Source of the DNA: Anoplolepis gracilipes
Lineage: Eukaryota > Arthropoda > Insecta > Hymenoptera > Formicidae
Reading direction: 5' to 3'
Assembly (NCBI RefSeq): GCF_047496725.1
Contig: NC_132978.1
Location: 4,331,501-4,395,500, forward strand
DNA length: 64,000 bases
Position numbers and translations under genes: made by a program. Shown here one piece after another: positions 49,757-61,700 of this stretch. Each line of letters starts with the position of its first letter. Position 1 is the first letter of the stretch. The notes below the pieces were generated by a model. It worked only from the letters and a program-made list of their open reading frames with translations, had not been told where the DNA came from and did not search any database.

Positions 49757-52700
49757 CTAATTATAAACGAATGTAGATTAAATCGAACATTAATCGAAAA
49801 TTAAAAATTTGATAAAAGAGCCTACTTGATAATGAGATAGTTCTTGTTACAATTGTTTTCAAGTTCAAATTTGGTGAAAGTGAGATTGATTATTTCGTCA
49901 TCGGGATAATTTATGTGCCAGACACAGTTTATCGGATAAGAAATATTCTTTGGTGGTCTGATGGTATGAGTTGGACCAGATAAAATACCACCACAAGCTT
50001 GCCATTGATATTGAAGATTAAAATTTGAACGTTCTCCATAAGTGCCGTTCATTATCTAAAAAATTAATAGAAAATTATTCAAATATTTTTATATTATGTA
50101 TAAAAATATATTAAAATTACTTCTTTCTACACTTAATAAGCTAAACATGAATAATCTTAATTCAAATCTCTTAAAACTCTTTAATGTATAAGTGATAAAG
50201 ATTAATGACATTACCGTCAACGTGTTGATCATTTTTGGGCTCCTTAAATATTTCGGTTCCGTTATATTCCCGCATAACGTTCCAATATCTGTAATATTTA
50301 ATGATTACATTTTGTATATTTATAATGCATATTTATTAATTACTTGATTTTTGTTTACCTGTTTTTTTATATTTTGACAATTGTTGTTAAAAGATAAAAA
50401 AAAAAGAAAAAATGAATAAAATTAAGAAATTAAATTGTTTCTGTTGTTTTACCCTGAAGTTCGATGTACTGAGGATAGATGCATCTTTTTCTAATAATAT
50501 TCTCACGACTGTCAGATCTGCCTAAGTAACCGGTGACTTTTATTGTCAGGGTCAGATGATTGTCGTAGATAGGACCACTCATACTTTCGGGTGGTACCAA
50601 TGTCCAGTGGCAGGCATATGAGGTTTGATTAAACGGTAGACTTGTAGGACCTGTTATATTGCCTTCAAGTTGTCTCAGATTTCCACCACAAGCTACGAAT
50701 AATGCGTTGTTGAGAAAATTAATAAATTGTTTCTTCTGAATAATGTTTCTTCTTATATTTTTCATAGTAGTCATATGAAAATCAAATATAATTGGAAAAT
50801 ATGTTTCTGTTTACGTTGCACTATTATAATATGTTGTGAAAATTATTGTCAGTAATAGCTTTTAAAACTTACGGGCTGGAGCTTGAGCCGTGTATCGAAG
50901 TTTGAAACCCCGGTGCCCGGCGGAGGACCAATAGTTGATAATCATAGTATTACTGGAGCTTCTAATCTCTTCTGTACTAGCACTTTGTTCTAACACTTTG
51001 ATCTTTGATTTAAAGCTAAAATCGTTATAAAACTGCAAAAAAGAAGAATTATAGCATATATTCTTTCCGTTGAAATAATCATTCCTTATATATATATTTT
51101 TTATTTTCATATATTATGTCACTTACCGAAAGTGCATAACCTACACGTGAAGGTCCAGGATCGTTAACGATGTCTATATCCAAAATATTTACCACTACTT
51201 GATAACCGATCGGTAATTTAATTCGCCAATTACAATGTCTGCAATATGTCGTCAATATATTGTGTAAGTAAAACTTGTACAAATAATGTTTTAATTTTTC
51301 ACTAGTTAGTAATTATTGTGACTTATTTAAATAATTATTTATAATTTTGTTATTTATTAATATCATTTTATAACTTTTTGCACAACAAATGCATTCTTAA
51401 TTGTTTATTTGACAGATACGTCCGACATGTAAAATATTCTGATAACTAGATAAGATGATAGGTCTGTTTTAAAAAAATTACCTGGGTCGTGTACGTGGAT
51501 TAGGATATCCGAGTGACTTAATTATTCCACTCATTGCGGTTAATAAACCACCGCACGCTACAAACAAATAATATATAATGTAACATAAAATTTGAAATTT
51601 TACGGATAATAAAGTTTATAATTATGCAATTGAGAATTGCTTAATAAAGTTTGTTTTACAGTTACTAACTTTCTTGACTAGTGGTAAAGTTTAAACTAAA
51701 TCCTTTGTAACTTATGTACTCTCTATTATCACTCTCGAACGACACGTATGCTTCGTTTGTCGATGTCTCAATTACGTCCAATTTTTGCGTACCGCAGTAA
51801 GTTCCAATTTCTGCGACTGTGAAAAAATATTGCTTGTGCCAACCATCATTACACGATAATTAATAGATGTAAATCTCAATTTATGCAATCAATTGCGTCA
51901 TTACTTACTCGTATCATTTGCTGCAAGTTTTTCTCCAATTGTCACGTGATCGGTCGAACGGCATTGTCGAAGACCAGGAAGTTGTATGTCACGGAATTGT
52001 AATTTCAGAGTGTGATCTGTTGGCCCTATTAGTATCCATCTGCAAGATAGATTTGCAGGATAGGAATCCGGATAATTTGGAGACGTGATAATGCCACTGC
52101 TACCGCGCAAAATTCCACCACAGACCTCTACATAAAAAATTCACGCATATACATTATCAGATTTAACGTAGATGCATGTTTATATAGTTCTATAAAAGAT
52201 TTTTTCATAGCAGTTGTTTTGACACATTTTAAAAAATTATGAAGTACATTGCTTTATAAAAGCATTAAAGCGTATTTACCTCCTGAAGTAATTACAGCTT
52301 TAAAGCCATTTTTAGGTTCTGGCAAGTCTGTATAAAAGTACACATATATCATGTTGCCAGTTGTACTCATACTACTGGGTGCTACGTCCTTACAATATCT
52401 TCCCATGAATCTTGAACCATCAGTTCCTCCATCCCTTATTTCAATATATTCTCTCTCACAGCTAAACAAATATTAATATAATACAAACATCATTTTTATA
52501 GTAAAATCTCTAATTTAAAAAAAAAAAAAATAATAACGCCACGTGCGAATAATGTTTTTTTTTTCTCGTCTACATCTCTTTAGGAGGGTAAAGAGGGGTT
52601 ATAAAATTCTCAAAAATGAGAATCTATTTCTTGGTAAAATACACCAAGTAAAATATGTGTCCTGTGCACGATTCGAATTTCGCGAAAGAATTCATTTCTA

Positions 52701-55700
52701 AAGAAATTTTACGCATTAACATCCGCGCATGGCTCTCATTGCTAAAGCTGGCCGCACACGGTACGATTTTTTATACTAAATCGTATACGAGACATTTAAC
52801 TATCATACTGGCTATGCAACTTGAAATTATGTGTGTTGCGTGCTACTATACGTCCTAGTATGGTAGTTTTGGTAATAAGTTTGGTGCCTTTTTTCACTAC
52901 GTGATTTCTTGCTAGCTGTAAACGATAATAACGATAATAACTGTCAAAAACGCGAAAAATTAAAATAATCTACACTTTATGTAGAGACAAAAGTTATATA
53001 TCATCGTTCGACGAGTAGATTATTTCATTATTGTACAACGGAGTTTATCTCACATTACAATTAACAATAATCTGGAGGATTTTTTAAATCTTGAAAAATA
53101 TATTGGAATATCTAGAAATTTTATAAATAAAATAATATACCAAAGAAAATAAATTTCTTTATATTTTCTTTATATTTGTGTAATATTTGAATGCAGTATT
53201 TTCTATAGTATATTGTTGACTTGAATATTATTTCATTTGGTGGTGAATAATGTATGTCAGATAACCATTTCATTTATGACAGAATTTATTTCGCATTACG
53301 ATTGCTTACTATTATCTAGAGAAATTTTAGAAATCTTGAAGAATTTGAAATCATCAGAAATTATATAACTAAAATATTAATCCAATACGTAAAAAAATCT
53401 GCATGTGTGAAGCCAAAATATAGGTTATTTTAATTTTTCACGTTTTTGACAGTTATTATCGTTTAGAGCTAGCAAGAGATCACGTAGTGAAAAAAAGCGC
53501 CAAACCTATTACCAAAACTAGCATACTAGGATGTATAATAGCACGCAACACACATAATTTCAAGTTGCATAACCAGTATGATAGTTAATTAAATGTCTTG
53601 TATACGATTTAGTATGAAAAATCGTACTATGTGCGGCCAGCTTAAGTTTATAGTTACGTGCTTGTAAATATTGGAGCCTTATATATGTCGAATTATTAAA
53701 AAAAATATGTGTTTTATTCTTATATAATCTCATATCTTACTTTTCGGAATAACTTAAATCAAATCTGTCCAAGAAGTGGATAGAAAGTCTTTCACCAGCT
53801 GGAGCAGTAGCTGTCCAAGTACATTCAGCATAAGTTGGAGGGATGTTTGGATAATTGGGGGATGATATATCCCATCTTTTTTGTTTGCTTGAGAAGACAA
53901 ATTCACCGCCACAGTTCATATTTACTTCTCTAAAATATGAAAAGATAAGATGGTATTAATATAAAACTAAGCTAAACGTTTTAATACAAATTTTTATATA
54001 TTGTAAATATTTTATATATTGTATATTATAAATATTATATAGAGAGATATATAAACTTGTCACAAAAGTTAGAGGAACACCTAATTTTTCTTAAAAAAAT
54101 TAGGCAAAATGTAGCCAGCTATAACTTCACTAAAATAAACGAAATTTAAATCCAAAAACAAGGTTGTAATATTTAAACTCTCTACTTTCAAAAGTAGAGT
54201 TCGTTATTATTTTTGCGTTTTTATAAGTTTAGTAAATTTTATATTTAGAAAACTATAAGCTAGACGAAATGGAAAATTTTTGTCACTTTCTGGACCTGTC
54301 ACAGATCCAAAAAAAATCTAAAAGTTGTTTATTTTTTTTAAAGAAAAATTAGATGTTTCTGTAATTTTTGTGAAGAGTGTATATATAATACGTACACATA
54401 TAATTGTATAATTATGCGTAGATATATTATCAATCTAGAAAAACATTCAAAAATTACCTGTAAGAAAGTTTAAAGCGATATTGAGAATCAGTGCCAGTAA
54501 CTTTAATATAAAGATGATTTCCAGTAGTTTCTAGTTCCGGTGGTGCTACATTGCCACAATATTTTCCATTACCTAACAGAGGCGAAAGCATTCCATCTCC
54601 ATTTTTTAGCTGAAGACAATATATATAATATTAATAAACATTAAATTTATTTTCATACAAATTAATTTTTGTTTGCAAATACATGTTAATTAATTAATTT
54701 TAAAATATTATACATTAAACGTTAATATTTTGCTTATGATTTTATTGTTACTAAAGATTAAAAAAAAAACATATTTACTAACCAGTAAATAATTATCACC
54801 GCATGAATGATCAAGTGTTTCTTGTATCGACATATCAATAATCTGAACTTTAATTGTTCTACCAGGTTTTACTGTCACGAGCCATTCGCAAGTGAAACGC
54901 CACGTGCGAATTGCTCTTATGAAAGTGGTATTGTCATAGTCAATCAGACCATTAGGCTCTGTCAAGTTACCTCCGCAATCTAAATATTAATAAAGACATT
55001 TTTTATACAAATATAACTTGTTAAAAAATTAAAATAAAATATTAAAAACCTCGTGTCACATATGCGTTGAAGCCGGTCTTATTAATAAATCCATCTGAAT
55101 CGAACTTGACTGTCATTATATTGGTCCCTTTGATATGAACCCAAGTGGAGTTTGCTAAACATAATTTTTTTAGCAACTGAGCATTGTTCGTTGATGTTAA
55201 TGCGTTTCCGGAATAAACGGAAACCGAATCTGCTATGCAATCGCTAGTTTCTTCTAAATTCAAGGATATTATTCTCAACAACAAATGTGTCCCAGGTGGT
55301 GATGTGAAAATCCAATTGCAATGCAAATTAGCAGCATAGCCGGTCGGCCAACCAGGAGAACTGAAGGCATACGTGTTGTTGCGTTTACCCATTAGAGCTA
55401 TTTCTTTGTTGCACTCTGACACTGTTGGGAAATAAAATTCATTAAATAATTTTTCCACTAGTACGTGTATATGTGTGTATATATACATTATCTTAACGCA
55501 TGCACATAATATTTAACATATTAATTATTACAGATTATATATATTTTTTATGTACAAGTAAATTTTAAAAAGTGAATAAATAAACAAATAAATATATATA
55601 TTTATTTATTTATTTATTATATTTATGTTTATACATATATATATTGCTGCATCGCTAATAGTTGTATCAGCAAAAAATTAATAATATAATTGTTATATAT

Positions 55701-58700
55701 TTATTTATGATAAAAATAATTATATGTATTATATGTATTAGATAGATTATATGTATACAGCAAACTTACATTTGATCTCTTTATTATCTTGAGAAATATC
55801 TCTTGGTATTTGAAGCCATGTAAGAGAGAACCAATTTCCCTGTCTAATATAATCAGTTGTCAGCGTGATGTAAATCACATTACTGGATGACTGTATTGGA
55901 TCTGGCAGAGTATAACCACATACTTCTAATAGGCTCGGTGCTTCATTATCATATCCATCATATATCTAATCAAGAAACAAAACTGCTTAATATATATATA
56001 TTAATTTAAATTACACATAAGTAAACCTTTTAATTTCACTAATTGTAAGAGAACGAGAAATTAGGAACATTAATATAATATATATATATATATCTCTGTT
56101 ATGTTAAAATAATTAATTGTTATGTAAAATATTTATTATATGTATTAAATATATTTGCATTTATCTTTTGTGATATATGCTTTTTATAACTTTATTACCT
56201 TCGATGACAATACTTACTTCAACTTTAGAGAAGCATAATTCGCCGAAATTTTCTATCTGCAAATCTGTGATTTCAATACGTATGATCGAATTCATTTCGA
56301 CGGTGACACGCCAGGAAATTGTAGCTGTACGCCTATAAGGCTTTGGATACAATGGCGAGGTAATGCATCCCGTAGGTCCCTCAAGTTCGTTCCCTCCGAC
56401 AAAATTATACTCGCCTACGAAACCTCTGGCGGTGCCTGAATCATCGCTTTTAAACTTAATCCATAGTTTACTGGAGGATGTAATTGCCGCGACATCTTTG
56501 CCGCAGGAAACGCTAATAAGCTTTCCAATTCCGCTGTCCTCCCGTATCTCGAGGTAATCCAGATCGCAATTTTCGCTCGATTCGATATCAAACTCGGAGA
56601 ATGTGAGAGTGATCCTGTTGCCGGGGGATGTATTTAGTATCCAAACACATTCTGCGTTCAATGGATAACTGTTCGGATAACTCGGCGAAGTAATCGTGCC
56701 TTGTTCAGAAGTGTAAGTTCCGCCACATGCTAAAAATTAAAAAGAAATTTTTTACTTTTGTTTAAATTTTTTTTATTTATCATATCATTATATACTATAT
56801 TATCGACATACCTGTATTTAAAACAGAATAACTAGCGACAAAATGACCGGCAAACTCGTAACGCACAAATAGGTGTACAGTAAGTGAATTTCCGGTGCTC
56901 GTAATTGGCGGTGGTGTGACATTATTGCACCATTTTCCTAAAAGCGGTCCGTCTGTGCTGTCACCCTCGAATATCTGGATGTAGTCCCAAAAACATAGAC
57001 CTAGAGGACTCTGAGAAGTTTCCCATTGAGAAAGTGTGTCGAGCTCCATATGTGTGAAGGTAACAGTCACGTGATCGGCTACAATAAAAAATATTCAGAA
57101 AATTATTAATTGAAATTTATAAAGAAATCGAAATATTTATACGAATATGTGAACGAGAGCAAAAGTTAAATTATTTTACCTGGATTTTCACCTATCAACG
57201 TCCATGTACAATTACTGTTATGATGTACGTTGGTATATCCACTCGAGGGTGTAAGGACACCATGATCTTTCACGATTATACGAGCACCGCAGGCTCTAAC
57301 ATACTGAGCTTTAAAACCTTTGGCTGAAACCATATTATCGGTTCGCATGGCTACTAACATTTGATTACCAGTCGAAACGTAAGATGGTGGCAATTGATTG
57401 CGACAATGCGTTCCTAGTAAAGGATCATCCTTCGTTGGTCCATCAAAGATCTAGGAAAATACGAGATACAAGAGCGTTAACTAATACTTGTAATTAAATT
57501 TAAATGAGAACTAACACACTCAGAACTTTAAAATGTATTTTTTATGATTTATTTTAAGCATTACAACACATACCTTAACGTAATCGTCAGTGCAATTTCT
57601 ACTGTTTTCCATATCAAAGTCTAAGAATGTGAGATTTACAACGTGATTGCTCTCGACTTCTAGCAGCCACTCGCAATTCTGACCGTGCGGATAATTTTGC
57701 GGATAATTGGCCGAATGAATAATGCCCGAATCTGTTGTAAATTTACCGCCACACTCGATAGGAACGCTTCTGTAGCTAGCGTTGAACCCTCGACCAGCGT
57801 AAGACGTATCCGATTGGAATTTTACAAACATTCTGTTACCAGGACTAGTGTAGATTACTGGTTTCTCTGAATAGCAAAGCTCGGCCAATTTTGGCGCGTC
57901 CGCGTCTTCACCACTGTAAATCTGAAGTTTATCGTAGTAACAGCCTTGTCGTTTTTCAGTGTTTACCTGTAAGAGAACAATTTTTATTTTTAAAGTATTA
58001 TGATGCAACTTGGCAGCACCAAGTTCTGTATAAATTATTTATGAAATTGGTACTACTTCAGATATACTCACTTCGTGAAGAGTGAGTTCAACGCTGTGCA
58101 TATAATCCACTTCAATTAGCCATTCGCAAACAATATTCGTCGGATAAGCAGACGGATATCCGGGTGATGTGAATGTACCGTACGGTTTATTTAATTGTCC
58201 GCCACAACCGTGCACGGTCCATTCGAGACGGAAGCCATTAAAGGCAATAAAGGAGTCTGTGACAAATGTTATAAACACTTGATGTTGCGTTGAATTAATT
58301 TTCGATGGAAACTCCGTTCCGCAGAATCGACCCAACTCAGTGTTCGGATTGTCTTCGTCGCCTTCCATAATTAGCAGATAGTCATATGTGCAAGTATCCA
58401 GTGTGCCTCTTTCGAGATCAAAGTGCGAGAAAGTTAGATTAATCGTGTTACCAAGTGGAGCTTCAATTGTCCAACTGCAGTTTATTGAGTGCTCATATTT
58501 GTTGGGAAAATTCGGTGATTCTATCACACCATAGTAGCCGTGTAGTTTATTGTTACAGTCTGCATCATAAAAATAATGTTTTGTAATAATTTGTAATAAC
58601 AACATAATTATAATTAAGATGAAAATTTATAAAAAAATTGATTCAAATTTTTATGACTAAAAATATATTCTAAAATTTACAAGATAAAGAAAATGTCATT

Positions 58701-61700
58701 AAAAATTAAAAATCTTTTTTTTTTGACACACAAGATATTTTTTTTAAATATTGCTAAATTATAATTATGTAGCATCAACTTAATAACATGCATACTTACG
58801 CGTTTCGTATTTCAGATGGAAACCGCGAGCGGAATTACTAAAGTCACTGCGAAATCGAATGGTCATTTGATTGGATTTAGATTGAATAAAGTTCGGATAC
58901 GTAGTACCGCAATAACGTCTTCCATTTGTACGACGACTAATACCCTCAAATATTTCGATGAAGTCATATCGACACTTGTCGTGCTCCTCGAGATCGAGAT
59001 CGACTATTACGACTTGTACTAAACTACCTGCCGCCACAGCTATTTTCCAGTAACAATCTGCATTTAATGCATAAGGCTCGGGATAATTTGGAGACATAAT
59101 ATCGCCAGTGTCCGATGTCATTACACCACCGCAGCCTAAAGCAGATTTTAAAAGTAAGATAATGTAGAACTTTATCAAAATTTTTTGTACGTTCTTGTTA
59201 TAAGTTAAAAATATATTTGAATTACTTCGAATCTATGAAAATCTTAAATTGTTCGAATTTTTAAATAAAAAAATTTTTAAAAAGCTTGAAAATGTTTAAT
59301 GAATTTAGATATCGAATATGTCATTTGAAAAAAATTCTTTAAAAAATATATTTGATAAAAATAGAAATTAAATAATACCAGCTTATATAAGATTCTACTT
59401 TCGTACGCATAAGTACTAGAAATATATTTTTTGTTCCAATTATTACAGAAAGATATAATTGTGTTATTATTTATTAGATATAATATATTATACATGTTAC
59501 TAATTATAATTATATGTTATTTTCACTCATTTCCAATTTTATACATATACGTAAATAACTATTTTATCCTGCAAAGTCTTAAGTCTTAGATACTTTTAAA
59601 TACTTTAAAAAAAAAAATTCTAAATCAATTTGCACAGTTTTAGAATATTCAAATTTTAAGATTTTTTAAGAACTGTCAGTTTTAAATAATATTCAAAGTA
59701 ATTTGAATTTTTATAGGATTTATATTTGTGTTGAAAATTTTTAAAAAAAAGATTCAAATGTTTATCACTAGCTGTTACCTTCCGTGGTGCTGTCCCAGTG
59801 TATCTCGAAACCTTGCAATGACCTCGAAAAATCAGAGACGAATCTTAGGTACATTTGATTGGTTTGACTTGGTATTTCAGTGGGTATTTCTGTACCACAG
59901 AATTTGCCGATCAACGGTGAGGAATCATGTCCGCCGTTCCTGAAATATAAGAAATATAGAGTAACTATATTTGTAAAAAAAAAAAACAAAATTATATTAT
60001 TTTAAAATAATTACCTAATTTCTAAGTAATCAAATGCGCAATTCGTATGTTTCTCTAATTCAAAGTGATTAATCGTAAGCGTAATTCTGTGCCTGTTTTG
60101 CGCTTCAATAATCCAAATGCAATCCTTCTGACTCGGATAATATTCAGGATAGTTTGGCGATCTAATAATGCCGTTTGGTTTCGAATAGCGACCGCCACAG
60201 ACTTTTGTAACGTCTACGAAAACATATGTGGCGACAAATCCATCCAACGAAATGCTTGAGTCAGTATGGAAAAGTATAGTAAGTGTACGTTCTTGTGTCA
60301 TTAAATCGGGTGGTTTAGTACTACCACAATATCTAAAACATGTAATTATAACATATATTAAAAGAAGAAACGCTGTTAAAGAAAAGTTTAAAATAAAATT
60401 AGCATATAAGTAATATGTACGATAGTAATATTCGGATAATATTATCTCCCTATTTAAACAGTTAAAAATAAAAGAAATTGACACTACTCCGACATACGTG
60501 GCTATTATATTTTCATTAGGTGAAGTGTAATTTTCATAAATGTTGACAGAATCATGGAGACAATGAGGATGAGACTCCAAATTAAATGATAACCAAGTGA
60601 GTTGAATTACGTGTCCTGGCGGTGCTTGAATGGTCCAAATACATTGTTCGTTATCGGCATAAACTCCATTTTCAATGGGAGGCTGAATCACTCCGGTTGA
60701 TTCTTTTAATAATCCGCCACATCCTTAATAAGAATATATAATAATATAATAATAATATCAACTATTTTTGAAGCCTCATTTTTAAGCAAAAAACTTATAT
60801 TATTAGAATATGGCCACATGATGTCCATATGATAAATGTATAATATTCAAAGTTATTATTTCAAATCACAGATCTACTTACTGCGATCAATGGTTGTGTA
60901 ATTAGCTTTGAAGCCTCGACCCTCAATACTGTTGTCAGTTGTAAATGTTATGTACATAAAATTATGTGTCGAATAGTAAGGAATATCTGGAATGTGTTCT
61001 TCGTCGCCGCATAACGTAGCGAGCTTGCTTGAATTTTCATTATCACCATCATAAATCTCGATGTAATCATAGTAACAATTGGGCGGTTCTCTACCTTCGA
61101 TATCCATGTCTTCTATGGTTAACACGATTCCTTTATTCGATGGTTGTATAATCTCGTAAATGCACGTTCTCGAACCATGATAAGTGTTGGGATAGAAGGG
61201 TGACTTGAGAATTCCGGTGTCCTCGTGGAATTCACCGCCGCATAAAGTATCGTAGGACAATGTGAAACCTTCTAATTCGTAAGACCAATCGGATTTAAAG
61301 ATTACGACTAAAGTATTTGAACTTGACTTGATCGCTGGTGGCATATCCCCTCCGCAGTACCTGCCAAGTAACTGAGAAAATGTGTCAGGTCCATCATAAA
61401 TCTGAAAGAATATAAATAAAATTAATTGCGTTTCTTCTCGTGCATATTAGAAAGATAAAAACCGAAAGATTACTTCGACAAAGTCAAATTGACAACTGGT
61501 AGATTGTTCGAGATTAAATCGCAACCATGTTGCTCTGATTCGTTCGCCCGCTGGTAGTTGTATCTTCCACTCACATTCCATATTTGATTCATAAGACAAC
61601 GACGACGACTGACCAGGCGAACTGATTCTTCCAGTTGCGCTTGTATGAACTCCACCGCACCCAGGGCTACCTGATGTTATGAATTTTTTTTGTAAATTAA

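Larger units (their letters stand above)
49541..55421 (-). other. CUBN: Cubilin CUB domains 14-20
   Basis: Exons 55421-55050, 54979-54783, 54609-54458, 53929-53741, 52461-52280, 52127-51909, 51810-51670, 51557-51482, 51238-51127, 51032-50873, 50692-50453, 50288-50215, 50055-49826 and 49756-49541 (which also opens CUB21). Openings: CNKEIALM (CUB14, single exon), CGGNLTEP, CGGEFVFS, CGGILRGS, CGGLLTAM (CUB18, three exons), CGGNLRQL (CUB19, with an extended middle loop rich in basic residues) and CGGILSGP. Two introns here hold transposon-like elements (52745-53643 and 54055-54378). Confidence 0.92.
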
